A stretch of 64,000 nt of DNA. Origin: UBA6623 sp965248235. GTDB taxonomy: Bacteria > Acidobacteriota > Terriglobia > Bryobacterales > UBA6623. Under the pieces are notes generated by a model that was not told where the DNA came from, ran no database searches, and worked only from the letters and a program-made list of their open reading frames with translations. Below, piece after piece: positions 49,858 to 59,186 of this stretch. The translations under genes were made by a program, and so were the position numbers. The number at the start of each line of letters is the position of its first letter. The stretch's first letter is position 1. The stretch covers positions 1-64,000 of the forward strand of contig CBDFIU010000001.1 in the NCBI GenBank assembly GCA_965248235.1, given 5' to 3'.

Positions 49858-51225
49858 ATGCGCCTGCTGGTTCTTCTACTCATCACCTTCCTTCCGCCGC
49901 TGTACGCGCAGCAATCCGACGCCGCCGAGAGCGATGACCAGGACGCGCCCTCATCGGCCGAATCCGAATCCTCGCCGGGACCCACCGTCCGCGAGGACAG
50001 CGGTGTCGTGATTATCAGCAGCCGCTCGGAATCCCCGATCGTCGAAGAAGAGATCCTTGACGAAGTTGAAGCCGAAGCCGAGGGGTCCGAAGCCGAACAG
50101 GAACCCGCCGAAACAGAGACAGACGAGCAGGACGCGCCCGACGGCGAAATCGCGATCGAGGAAGAGAGCGTTCAGGGCGAAGTCGCCGTGACCGAAGAGG
50201 CGGAGGAGGAAACCGAGGTCGAGGGTCCGAGCAGCCGTAGCGAAACGGTTACGGTCTTCGATTTCAGCGGTAATAGAATCCGGCAGCCCGGCTCTCAATT
50301 TTCCCGGCGAAGTGAGGACGGGAGCGAGAAGCACGTTACGTTGCAGAGCATCAGCGGCCGGGAGGTTCCCTATTTCTCCGAGCGCGAAACCGTGCTTCGC
50401 CAAACCGAAACCGAAAAATCCGTTGAAAAGACGACGCAGCGTTACGACCCCAACGGAAACCCGACCCAGCAAGAGATGGTTCGCGAGGAAACCCGCAAGC
50501 TGGCCGACGGCACAGTCGTCACCACGGCAACCAGTTCCGTCGAAAACATCAACGGATGAATGGAAATCGTCGACCGCGTCATCACCCGACGCAAGGAACA
50601 CAACGGCCGAGTCGAAAATCTCGTCACGACGGAAAAACCGTCGATGAACGGCGGGTTCCAGACGATCATCCGCGAAGAGTCGATCGAGACCAAGCAAGGC
50701 GACAACGCCTCCACAATCACGACCGTGCGCCAAGTCGACAACGGCGGCGGCCGGCTTGTCGTCGCCGGACGGGAAGAAACCGTGATGCGCCAAACCGGCA
50801 ACGTTTCCACCACGGAAAAGACCGTCTACGAGCGCGATCCACTCAATGCGAAAATGACCGTCTCCGCACGGACCCAAGGCGAATTGGTTACCAACGAGGA
50901 TGGGTCCTCGACCGAAACCGTCGAAACCTACGGCCACTCGCTCGGGGACGGTTCGCCGCGTTTTCTCAGCGGCAATTCCGACAATCGACTGCTTCGAACG
51001 GTGACGCGCGAGACCACTTTGGGCGCCAACGGCGAAACGGTCGAAACTACCCGCACCCGAACGCTCAGCCAGGCCGACCCCAAAGAACTGGCTCCCACCG
51101 AAACCCGTCAAAAAGTCCGCCGGCCCAGCGCCAACGGCGAGACGGTGGAAACCCACGTCTTCGAACAAACCGTCAGCGGCCGCATGAGCCCCACGCAAGT
51201 GATCGTGGAGCAGGTCACCAAGTAG
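49858..51225 (+). pseudogene. Exported repetitive acidic protein split by an in-frame TGA
   Basis: GAGGAGGT precedes ATG 49858, and a signal peptide (MRLLVLLLITFLPPLYA) starts an approximately 455-codon frame. The first half is acidic (EEEILDEVEAEAEGSEAEQE); the second is built of Thr/Glu/Arg-rich beta repeats (EREVRETVLRQTETEK-like). At 50557-50559 a TGA stops it, and ATG 50560 follows in the very same frame, with the repeats continuing (VITRRKEHNGRVENLVTTEK). A C-to-T change of an Arg codon would explain this. No family recognised; possibly a surface or envelope protein. Confidence 0.65.
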
Positions 51226-51341
51226 TCCGCCCTACCCTTCCCGAATCGCTCCCACACACCTCGAGCCGGCAAAGCGTTACGGTATAGATACTGTTGCCCG
51301 ATCGTGAAACCCGGCGGGCGCCTTTTCCAGGAAACCATTAC

Positions 51342-54300
51342 GTGGCGCATCCGTTAGCAATCCTGTCGGCACGCTCGCCCCATGGCTTCGGGGCAATGTT
51401 GTTGCTTGCGGCGGCATTTCTCGCCGCCCTCGACGCCCAAACCCAACAGGCGAGCCTCGCCGGCCGCGTCCTCGATCCTTCGGGCCGCGTCGTGATCGGG
51501 GCTCGGGTCGAGGCGATGGAACAGGCAACCCTGCGCCGCCAAGCGACCGCGGCCGACGAGCAGGGGCAGTATCGGTTTCCGCTCCTGCCGGTTGGGGATT
51601 ATGAGCTCCAAGCCACCGCGCCGGGCCTTCGTTCCGACCCCGTCACCGTGCGCTTGAGCGTCGGCCGCCGGTGGCGCGTCGATCTCGCCCTGGTCCTTGA
51701 AACCGAGCGAACCCGGATAGAAATCAGCGACGCCACGCCGCTGCTCGAACCCGAAAACACCGCCCTTGGCTCGGTCATTTCCCGCGCGACGATTGCCAAT
51801 CTCCCCTTGAACGCCCGCGAGTTTTTACAACTCGCTCTGCTGTCGGCCGGCACGCTGCCCGCCGCGCCGGGCTCGGAACTCTCGCGCCAAAACAATAGCG
51901 GCCTGCACGTCGGCGGCGCCCGCGAAGCCTCGAACAACTTCTTGCTCGACGGCGTCGACAACAACGACCTCTATATCAACCGTCTGGTCGTCAGCCCGCC
52001 GCTCGACGCCGTGCGCGAGTTCCGCTTGCACGCGGCAAACTATCAGGCCGAATACGGCCGTAGCGGCGGCGCTCAGATCAACGTCGTCAGCCAAAGCGGC
52101 ACCAACGGCCTTCACGGCTCCGTCTACAACTACCTGCGCAATCACGCCCTCGACGCGCGTAATTTCTTCGACGCGCCCGATCAGCCGATCCCGCAATTTC
52201 AACGCAATCAATTCGGCGCATCGCTCGGGGGCCCGGTGCGGCGCGAACGAACATTCTTCTTCGGGGGCTATGAAGGCACCCGCGTGCGTGACGGCGTCAC
52301 GAAGACGGCTCGTGTCCCGGGTCTCGCCGAACGCAACGGAGACTTCTCCGCCTCGCCGTTCCCAGTCATCGATCCGTTCACGCAACAACCCTTCCCCGGG
52401 AACCGCATCCCCGCTGAGCGCATCCACCCGATTTCCCAAGGACTGGCCTCGCGCTGGCCCGCGCCCAATCGCCCCGGCGCGGTGCAAAACCTCGTCAGCG
52501 CGCCGCGCGGCGATCTATTGGTCAACCAACTCTACGGACGAATCGACCACTATCTCTCACCCCGCGACGCTCTGTTCGCGCGCTACAACTTCAGCCACGA
52601 CCGCGGCCTCGAACCTTTCAACGACGGCAATACAAACGTCCCGGGCTTCGGAAGTTTTGTGTTGAATCGCGGCCAGAACCTCGTGCTCTCCGAAACACAC
52701 GTTTTCAGCCCGGCCACCGTCGCCGAGCTGCGTTTCGGATTCAACCGCCTGCGCCGCGAGGTGCTGCAGGAAAATATCGGCAACGACGTCGCCGGGGAAC
52801 TGGGTATCGCCGGCGTTTCGAGCGACCCGCTATTCAGCGGCTTCCCGGCTGTTAACGTCGGCGGTTTCGACAGCTTGGCCGACAACACCGCGCTCCCCAT
52901 CGTCCGCGAAGACCAAACCTTTCACCTGATCGCGAACCTCACGCACGTCCGCGGCAGGCATACGTTCAAGGCGGGCGGCGAGTATCGGCACTTTTCCGAT
53001 GACGGCGTCCAGGCCTTTTTCGGGCGCGGCCAGATGAACTTTCTGGGGGCTTTCACGCAGAATCCGGCCGGGGATTTTCTGCTGGGATTCCCGACCTTCA
53101 CGATTCAGACCGTCTTCGACAACCCCTTCCGCCAACGCGCCTCGTCGTGGAACGGCTTTCTGCAAGACGACTGGCGTATCACGCCCCGGCTGACACTCAA
53201 TCTCGGCCTGCGCTACGAATGGAATCGCCCGGCGACCGACGTCGAAGATCGCTTCATGACGTTCGACCCCGACGCGCGGCAACTCGTGCAGGCAGGCACG
53301 GGCGGCGTCCCTCGCGCCGGCTTTCGGCACGACAACAACAACTTCGCCCCGCGCATTGGGCTGAGTTGGAGCCCGCGATCCGCCGACGACCTGGTTCTGC
53401 GCGCCGGTTGGGGCGTTTTCTACGACACGACGATTCTCGAAGCCAACTCGGGACTCTATTTCAACCCGCCGTTCTTCGACCTGCGTTTGTTCTTCCCCTC
53501 GCAACAGGGTTTGCTGACGCTGAACGACCCGTTTCCCACAGGCGCCGGTTTCACGCCGCCGCCGACGGTCTTCGCGATGCAGCCTAACTTTCGAACGGCC
53601 TACTTACAGCACGGCAATGTATCGCTTGAAAAAGCTCTGCCGGGGCGTACCGTTTTTCGCGCGGCCTACGTGGCCTCGAAGGGGACAAAACTGCTGCGAC
53701 AGCGCGACATCAACCAACCCCCGCCCGGCGACGGCCCGGCTTTCTCGCGGCAGCCGATCCCGGGTTTCGCGAACGTTATCTTGTTTGAATCGGCGGCCGC
53801 GTCGACCTATCACTCGGGGCAATTTTCACTGGAACGCCGTTTCACCGGCGGCTTGTCGTTCTCCCTCGGCTATACGATCTCGAAGTCCATTGACGACGCC
53901 TCGGCCTTTCTGCCCACCGACGGCGACCCGAGCTTCCCGCAAAACAGCCGCGACTTGCGGGCCGAGCGGGGCCTGTCGGCCTTCGATCAGCGTCATCGAT
54001 TCGTCATGGCGGCGAGTTACACGCCGCCGTTTCGAAACCATTGGGCGACGAAGGATTGGCGCTTCGACTTGATCGCGGCCATGCAATCGGGCGCGCCGCT
54101 GACGCCGCGGTTGAGCTTCGACAACAGCAACACCGGCAACACCGGCGCCATCGCCGGAGCCGACCGCCCCGACGTAATCGATGACCCGCATAGCGGCCCA
54201 TCAACACCCGAGCGTTTTTTCAATACCGACGCTTTCGCTATCCCCGCGCCCTTTACTTTCGGAAATGCCGGCAGAAACATTCTCGCCGGGCCCGGATCGG

Positions 54301-54500
54301 CTACGATCGATGTGGCGCTGGGAAGAGCCTTCCGTTTCGGAGAAACAGCGCGAATCGACTTCCGCGCCGAAGCCTTCAATCTCTTCAACCGGCCGAACTT
54401 CTACCTCCCCGGCCGCATCGCCGATCAAGTCGGCTTCGGAGCCATCGCCGCCGCCCGCTCGGCGAGGCAGATTCAGTTCAGCCTACGCCTGGGGTTTTAG
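51342..54500 (+). CDS. Oar-type TonB-dependent receptor-like outer-membrane protein
   Basis: 1052 residues. Signal peptide around MLLLAAAFLAALDAQTQ, then a carboxypeptidase-regulatory beta domain (SLAGRVLDPSGRVVIGARVE...GQYRFPLLPVGDYELQATAP), a plug domain (NLPLNAREFLQLALLSAG, NFLLDGVDNNDLYINRLVVS), and an approximately 800-residue beta-barrel ending ARQIQFSLRLGF. This is the Oar/CarboxypepD_reg family expanded in Acidobacteria; substrates are unknown, probably organic oligomers. GTG 51342 has AGGAAA 8 bases upstream; in-frame TTG 51294 and ATG 51396 are alternatives. Confidence 0.9.
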   Translation: MAHPLAILSARSPHGFGAMLLLAAAFLAALDAQTQQASLAGRVLDPSGRVVIGARVEAMEQATLRRQATAADEQGQYRFPLLPVGDYELQATAPGLRSDPVTVRLSVGRRWRVDLALVLETERTRIEISDATPLLEPENTALGSVISRATIANLPLNAREFLQLALLSAGTLPAAPGSELSRQNNSGLHVGGAREASNNFLLDGVDNNDLYINRLVVSPPLDAVREFRLHAANYQAEYGRSGGAQINVVSQSGTNGLHGSVYNYLRNHALDARNFFDAPDQPIPQFQRNQFGASLGGPVRRERTFFFGGYEGTRVRDGVTKTARVPGLAERNGDFSASPFPVIDPFTQQPFPGNRIPAERIHPISQGLASRWPAPNRPGAVQNLVSAPRGDLLVNQLYGRIDHYLSPRDALFARYNFSHDRGLEPFNDGNTNVPGFGSFVLNRGQNLVLSETHVFSPATVAELRFGFNRLRREVLQENIGNDVAGELGIAGVSSDPLFSGFPAVNVGGFDSLADNTALPIVREDQTFHLIANLTHVRGRHTFKAGGEYRHFSDDGVQAFFGRGQMNFLGAFTQNPAGDFLLGFPTFTIQTVFDNPFRQRASSWNGFLQDDWRITPRLTLNLGLRYEWNRPATDVEDRFMTFDPDARQLVQAGTGGVPRAGFRHDNNNFAPRIGLSWSPRSADDLVLRAGWGVFYDTTILEANSGLYFNPPFFDLRLFFPSQQGLLTLNDPFPTGAGFTPPPTVFAMQPNFRTAYLQHGNVSLEKALPGRTVFRAAYVASKGTKLLRQRDINQPPPGDGPAFSRQPIPGFANVILFESAAASTYHSGQFSLERRFTGGLSFSLGYTISKSIDDASAFLPTDGDPSFPQNSRDLRAERGLSAFDQRHRFVMAASYTPPFRNHWATKDWRFDLIAAMQSGAPLTPRLSFDNSNTGNTGAIAGADRPDVIDDPHSGPSTPERFFNTDAFAIPAPFTFGNAGRNILAGPGSATIDVALGRAFRFGETARIDFRAEAFNLFNRPNFYLPGRIADQVGFGAIAAARSARQIQFSLRLGF

Positions 54501-54523
54501 CTGCCCAACTCCACAGTCACCCC

Positions 54524-55375
54524 TCAGCGAAGGGCGCTACGGATTGCCGGCTCCTGCATGACCACATGGGAACCCCCGACGACAGCGAACACTTTCTTGC
54601 CTTTAAGAACTTCGCCCACCAATAGATCAACCATGAAACGGTCTCGGTATTCGCTCAAGAAACGGCTGATGTCGTTGAGAACGTTGTGGGACTGGACGGG
54701 ATCAAACCAAGATGCGTCCGTCGCCGCGAGACCGCGGTTGCCGGGAATCAATTGGTCGAACACGACTTCAGTTTCGGCGATGGACCGAGGCGGTCCTTCC
54801 AAACCCTGAATCCCTCCGTAGTATTCCAGCCATCGGGCCATCTCTTCCTCGAGAGTGCGCTTTATCTCGAAACGACCGTACTGCACCGCTCCGCGTAGAA
54901 GGTAAAAAAGTCTCGCGCGCTTTGCGCCGAACTCTTCAATCAGAACCCCTGCCTCCGCCTCCCTTGTCGGTTCCAGACTGCGTACGCGAACGTGGTCGCG
55001 AGCCGCCAGATAGCGGATCAACCCCGGTTCGCCGTACCTGCGAATGGCCACGGCGAGGTCGTTCTCGGTTGGCGGATCCCCTCCCTCGTTGAAAGCCATG
55101 TCAGGCCGAAACTCGGCCCAGAGGCGCTGAATCTGCTCAAACTGAGCATCGGATGGATCGGACGAGTGGGCCGCCCCGTAGTAAAAAAGAGCACCGCCGC
55201 CTGGGTGTTCAACACGAACAATATACGGCCATCGGACGTCCAGCTGGGAATAGGCCGACCACGAGAGAGTTTCACCATGCTTCCCGACGCACGAGGCACC
55301 CAGCATAGCCGTCCCCGCGACGACAGACATCGCCCATCTCCAGCGATCGGTCGCTCGTGGTCTCAACGGCATCAC
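54524..55375 (-). CDS. Exported protein, TraB/GumN-like
   Basis: 283 residues. The start has a lipoprotein-like signal (SVVAGTAMLGASC). The main chain resembles TraB/PrgY/GumN and EreA-like proteins: FYYGAAHSSDPSDAQFEQIQ at the front, then FNEGGDPPT, and a final DRFMVDLLVGEVLKGKKVFA, VVGGSHVVMQ. Such proteins are putative metallo-hydrolases with His/Glu sites. Similarity is judged by eye and is weak. It is convergent with the Oar gene. Confidence 0.55.
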   Translation of the reverse strand: MMPLRPRATDRWRWAMSVVAGTAMLGASCVGKHGETLSWSAYSQLDVRWPYIVRVEHPGGGALFYYGAAHSSDPSDAQFEQIQRLWAEFRPDMAFNEGGDPPTENDLAVAIRRYGEPGLIRYLAARDHVRVRSLEPTREAEAGVLIEEFGAKRARLFYLLRGAVQYGRFEIKRTLEEEMARWLEYYGGIQGLEGPPRSIAETEVVFDQLIPGNRGLAATDASWFDPVQSHNVLNDISRFLSEYRDRFMVDLLVGEVLKGKKVFAVVGGSHVVMQEPAIRSALR

Positions 55376-55527
55376 TTTCCGGTCTTCTCTCGACGACCTC
55401 TTGCTTGACCACCGCCGGTACAGCTATAAGAATTCACAACGGCTCGGGCAACCTGAAGGCGTAACGCGGATCTCGATGTGCCCCGAAGCCTTTTCCCTGA
55501 CGCAGGAATGCCCGCCGGCTTTTTCCC

Positions 55528-56004
55528 CTATTCCCGCGTGCTTCGCGGCACAATCCGACCGAACTGCTGCCCGCCGTGATCGCCGCTGCTCCATGTCCCC
55601 ACGTATTGGCCGTCATGGAACAGCACTCGCGCCGTGAAGGTGCCCAGCCCCGGGATCGTCGCGTCAGTCAGGGCGATAATCGGCGTGTCGTCGGCCCATA
55701 GGATTCTCACCGGCACGGGCACGGTCACATCGTGGTCGCCGTATTTGATACGAGCGTGGATCAGCCAATAGTCGTCACCCGGCATGTTCGTGATCTCTTC
55801 GATCTCGTAATACTCCGGGTGAACGCCCTCTCTCCCTTTCAATGTAAAGTGGCCCTCCAGCGCAACGCCTTGCATCGATTCCTGGAACTTGGCTTCCAGC
55901 CCCGCGCGGCGGTCGGCCCCCTCATCCGGCGAGGAAGAGCAGGCAAGCAGAAGCGCCGGAACAGCGGCCGCCGCCCACATCAACACACCACGTCGACTCG
56001 CCAT
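55528..56004 (-). CDS. Small lipoprotein of unknown function
   Basis: 158 residues. A Tat/lipoprotein signal (MASRRGVLMWAAAAVPALLL then ACSSSP) leads to a beta-rich domain: GHFTLKGREGVHPEYYEIEE, WLIHARIKYGDHDVTVPVPV, FTARVLFHDGQYVGTWSSGD. I recognise the 'YGDHDVTVPVPV...WAgDTPVI.lTD' pattern from other environmental bacteria, but it has no assigned role; it looks like a small beta-barrel ligand-binding lipoprotein. ATG 56004 chosen because it starts the signal; upstream frame runs into repeat C. Confidence 0.7.
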   Translation of the reverse strand: MASRRGVLMWAAAAVPALLLACSSSPDEGADRRAGLEAKFQESMQGVALEGHFTLKGREGVHPEYYEIEEITNMPGDDYWLIHARIKYGDHDVTVPVPVRILWADDTPIIALTDATIPGLGTFTARVLFHDGQYVGTWSSGDHGGQQFGRIVPRSTRE

Positions 56005-56024
56005 GATCACCCTCCCAGGTCCTA

Positions 56025-56205
56025 ACCCGCGTTTCTCATCGCCTGACGGGCAAAAGCACACGATAGGCCCGCCATTACTTCGTTGCGCTTGCTCGCCGTG
56101 CTCATCGTACTGTTCACGTACACCTCCGCGCGCCAAGCGGCGCGCGCCTCGTGCTGATGAGCCTCTCATGCACTTTGCCTCGCCAGGCGATGAGAAAAGC
56201 GGGCT
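56025..56205 (+). repeat. Dispersed approximately 190-bp inverted-arm repeat, copy C
   Basis: Ends AACCCGCGTTTCTCATCGCC and (complement side) GGCGATGAGAAAAGCGGGCT match across about 20 bases. Internal landmarks shared with A and B: CGATAGGCCCGCCATTACTT, CGTGCTCATCGTACTGTTCA, and a GCGCGCCAAGCGGCGCGC hairpin. It lies 20 bases upstream of the small lipoprotein gene. Confidence 0.78.
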
Positions 56206-56459
56206 AAAGACTACTCCCCAGCCTACCAAGCTCCCATAGTGAGTACGGCCGGCAAGCGCGCCGAATGTCGGGCTGATCCGCAGCCGGCGATAGGATGTCG
56301 GACGAGACGCCACGAAAATTTGTTTCGATCGAGAAGTCTTTGATGGAAGAGATGTCACCACGAGTGGCGAGACCGCTGAAAGCGTGCGCTACGTCGTTGC
56401 GCCGAGGAGCCGCGAGGGGGATCTTTTTCATTTCGCCCGAACACACGCAGCCGGGCGGC

Positions 56460-56912
56460 TTATCTCTTGCGCCCCTTGTCATACGGCGCGCCCGTGCCCG
56501 ACGAACCCAAGAAAAACTTGCGTCCGTCCTCGAAGGTCACGTCGCGTCCGTTAGCGCGATTCGAGCGATCCTTGGCTTGATAGCCGTCAACGACGATCAT
56601 CTGACCTGGCTTGATCGAGTCCCTTTTCAACCCGCGGCGCAACAAGCTGTTCGGGGTTCCGCCCTCCACCATCCACACATCCTTCTTGCCCTCTTTGTCG
56701 GTGACCTCCATGTGGATCCAAGTATGCGGATTCACCCATTCCACGCGGACCACCGGTCCCTTGAGCAGCAGCGGCCGATTGGGGTCGAATTCCGCGCCGA
56801 AAGCATGGTGAGCTTCCAGCGGCATGGTAACCGCGATGAGAAGCACCGAGATCGCGGCGGCGAGGGCAAGGGCGGTGACGGACGTCAGTCGCGAATCGGA
56901 TTGTTGGCTCAT
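56460..56912 (-). CDS. DUF6152 family exported protein
   Basis: 150 residues: a signal peptide (LAAAISVLLIAVTMPLEAHH with the usual AHHAFGAEFD after cleavage) and a small beta-barrel: LLKGPVVRVEWVNPHTWIHM, VWMVEGGTPNSLLRRGLKRD, GQMIVVDGYQAKDRSNRANG. This is the DUF6152 family, common in Acidobacteria and some Proteobacteria, role unknown. It closes a five-gene secreted-protein cluster. Confidence 0.88.
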   Translation of the reverse strand: MSQQSDSRLTSVTALALAAAISVLLIAVTMPLEAHHAFGAEFDPNRPLLLKGPVVRVEWVNPHTWIHMEVTDKEGKKDVWMVEGGTPNSLLRRGLKRDSIKPGQMIVVDGYQAKDRSNRANGRDVTFEDGRKFFLGSSGTGAPYDKGRKR

Positions 56913-56952
56913 GGGTGACTCCTCTCCATAATACTTCGGGCGGCGATGAACA

Positions 56953-58014
56953 CTACGGCTCTTTGTCTTCCAACTCGGCGCGGGCCTCGGCCTCGAGAAT
57001 CCGCGCGCCGCGAAGAATGCCGCTGAAAGAGTAGTTGGCCTCGTGGCAGGCGTATTCGTACACGCGGTTCGTGCTCGCCGGCCAGGTGTACTCGCCGCTC
57101 CACGGCTCGCTCCAAACTGTCGGATCGTCCACCGTGAAGCGGTAGAGCAGTGTGTCGTTGTCGATGCGCCTGAAGCGTTCGACGACGTGGAGATTTCTCG
57201 AGGCGCCGGAAAGGGCGGGTCGATCGCTGAAGTTGGTCGTGTCGACAACCAAAGTATCGCCCTCCCAATGCCCGACCGAATCGCCGAGCCACTTGCGAAT
57301 GTCTTCGGGAGGATGTTCGGCGTTCAGGCGAATAATGCGCGCGTCGTGGACCATCTCGATCAAGATCATCACATGGTCTTGGGTCTGCACGATCTGCTTC
57401 ATGTTGTTGTAGAGCGCCGGAAGCATCGGCGGCCCGCCGGTCGAGCTGAACCCCAACAGGCAGCGCTCGGCGAGGGGACGGATTTCCGGGTCGTCGTAGG
57501 GGCCCGTCGCAAGCCCCTCTTTGACCCACCAGGCCTCGCCCGTGTTCGACCGGAACATCTTGGCCCGCGCGGCCGCCCGCTTCTTGGCGGCCGGGGTTAG
57601 GGGCGGGCGACGTCCGTTAGTTGGATCCGTGATGATCGAGGTGCGCCACGTCCCGTCAACTTTGATCGCCCCGGTGCCGCGTTCTTTCCAAAACGCGTCG
57701 TAACCGCCGACGTTACCCTTCCCGCCTGTTGAGCCGTCCCCGCCTTCGGGCGGTGGCTCTCGATTCGGATCCGAGGCGGCGTTTCTCCCCGCCAACCGCT
57801 CGGCCTCGTGCCTAGCGACGGCGCCTGCTTCCTCGTCGGTCAGCATCAACTTATCGCCGAGGTTCTCGGGCCGCTCTAACGGGGTCAAGGTCGAGACGTC
57901 GTAAGTTCCCGAAAGATCGGGACGGCCGCGGGAGGTGCGCGGTATGTCCGCCGCCCGCGAGATCGCGCCCGCGACGGTCAAAATGACGGTAAGAGTCAGC
58001 AGTCGGCTAGACAT
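56953..58014 (-). CDS. Secreted 'GRPDLSGTY' protein, paralogue 3
   Basis: 353 residues with a signal peptide (MSSRLLTLTVILTVAGAISR). Landmarks shared with the next two genes: RGRPDLSGTYDVSTLTPLER, EERC-like LAERCLLGFSSTGGPPMLPA, LYNNMKQIVQTQDHVMILIE, and YEYACHEANYSFSGILRGAR with a conserved Cys-His. The family is abundant in Acidobacteria and unnamed; the fold looks lipocalin-like in its second half. ATG 58014 (near GGGG) is favoured over ATG 58044. It follows paralogue 2 closely. Confidence 0.8.
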   Translation of the reverse strand: MSSRLLTLTVILTVAGAISRAADIPRTSRGRPDLSGTYDVSTLTPLERPENLGDKLMLTDEEAGAVARHEAERLAGRNAASDPNREPPPEGGDGSTGGKGNVGGYDAFWKERGTGAIKVDGTWRTSIITDPTNGRRPPLTPAAKKRAAARAKMFRSNTGEAWWVKEGLATGPYDDPEIRPLAERCLLGFSSTGGPPMLPALYNNMKQIVQTQDHVMILIEMVHDARIIRLNAEHPPEDIRKWLGDSVGHWEGDTLVVDTTNFSDRPALSGASRNLHVVERFRRIDNDTLLYRFTVDDPTVWSEPWSGEYTWPASTNRVYEYACHEANYSFSGILRGARILEAEARAELEDKEP

Positions 58015-58052
58015 TGCGCCCCTGGTGGTCTTTGCGAAAGCCATTAACAGCG

Positions 58053-59105
58053 CTACTCCTTGAGCTCGACGCGCGCGTCGGCTTCGAGAATTCGGGCGCC
58101 GCGAAGAATGCCGCTGAAAGAGTAGTTGGCCTCGTGGCAGGCGTATTCGTACACGCGGTTCGTGCTCGCCGGCCAGGTGTACTCGCCACTCCAGGGCGCG
58201 GTCCAAACTGTCGGATCGTCCACCGTGAAGCGGTAAAGCAGTGTGGCGTTGTCGATGCGCCTGAAGCGTTCGACGACATGGAGATTTCTTGAAGCCCTCG
58301 AAAGGGCGGGTCGACCGCTGAAGTTGGTCGTGTCGACGACCAAAGTATCGCCCTCCCAATGCCCGACCGAATCGCCCAGCCACTTGCGGATCTCGGGCGG
58401 ATCGTGTTCGGCGTTCAGGCGAATAATGCGCGCGTCGTGGACCATCTCGATCAAGATCATCACATGGTCTTGGGTCTGCACGATCTGCTTCATGTTGTTG
58501 TAGAGCGCCGGAAGCATCGGGGGACCGCCGGTCGAGCTGAACCCCAACAGGCAGCGCTCGGTGAGGGGACGGATTTCCGGGTCGTCGTAGGGACCCGTCG
58601 CAAGTCCCTCTTTGACCCACCGGGCCTCGCCCGTGTTCGACCGGAACATCTTGGCGCGCTCGTCGGCGCTCTTCTTAGCTTCGGGAGTCATCGGGGGCCG
58701 GCGTCCGTTCTTTGGATCCGTGATGAGTGACGTGCGCCATTGGCCGTCAATCTTGAACGCGCCGATTCCCCGTTCGATCCAGAACGAGTTGTAACCGCCC
58801 ACGTTGCCGGCGGCGCCCTCGGAACCGTCCCCGCCCTCGGGCGGCGCTTCCCGGTTTGGATCCGAGGCGGCGTTTCTACTCGCCATCCGCTCGGCCTCTT
58901 TGCGCGCGATGGCGGCGGCTTCCTCGTCGGTCAAGGTCAGCTTGTCGCCGAACTTCTCGGGCCGCTCTAGGGGGGTCAGGGTCGCGACATCGTAGGTGCC
59001 GGAAAGATCGGGACGGCCCTTCGGCGTGCGCGGAGTATCGGCGGCGCTCAGAACCGCGACCGCGATGGTGAGATAGCCGAGACTTCGCGCACGCCAACTT
59101 ATCAT
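58053..59105 (-). CDS. Secreted 'GRPDLSGTY' protein, paralogue 2
   Basis: 350 residues, signal peptide WRARSLGYLTIAVAVLSA. It is the closest relative of paralogue 3: long stretches are identical at protein level (for example around LLGFSSTGGPPMLPALYNNM and QTQDHVMILIEMVHDARIIR), with differences mostly near the start and in the SRASRN/SGASRN region. Start ATG 59105 is favoured because the frame upstream reads across the REP hairpin at 59128. Confidence 0.82.
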   Translation of the reverse strand: MISWRARSLGYLTIAVAVLSAADTPRTPKGRPDLSGTYDVATLTPLERPEKFGDKLTLTDEEAAAIARKEAERMASRNAASDPNREAPPEGGDGSEGAAGNVGGYNSFWIERGIGAFKIDGQWRTSLITDPKNGRRPPMTPEAKKSADERAKMFRSNTGEARWVKEGLATGPYDDPEIRPLTERCLLGFSSTGGPPMLPALYNNMKQIVQTQDHVMILIEMVHDARIIRLNAEHDPPEIRKWLGDSVGHWEGDTLVVDTTNFSGRPALSRASRNLHVVERFRRIDNATLLYRFTVDDPTVWTAPWSGEYTWPASTNRVYEYACHEANYSFSGILRGARILEADARVELKE

Positions 59106-59127
59106 GACGACCCGCGCGCCGGGGAAA

Positions 59128-59147
59128 GCGTGGACTTCCGTCCACGC
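59128..59147. repeat. REP-like hairpin (copy 3, inverted)
   Basis: GCGTGGACTTCCGTCCACGC is the exact reverse complement of the first hairpin of copies 1 and 2. It sits in the 81-base gap between paralogues 1 and 2, where it may affect mRNA stability or pausing. Confidence 0.75.
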
Positions 59148-59186
59148 CTCTGTCTCTCTTTGCGGCATTCCGAACACCTTGGCCGG

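Noticed and set aside
50557..50559. TGA read as selenocysteine or tryptophan
   Set aside because: No SECIS-like structure is evident, all other genes use TGA as a stop, and a simple Arg-to-stop change explains the repeat continuity.
56295..56918. Plus-strand frame overlapping the DUF6152 gene
   Set aside because: It reads antisense to DUF6152 for most of its length and has no family motif; its first part could be a dispersed repeat, but no second copy is present to support this.
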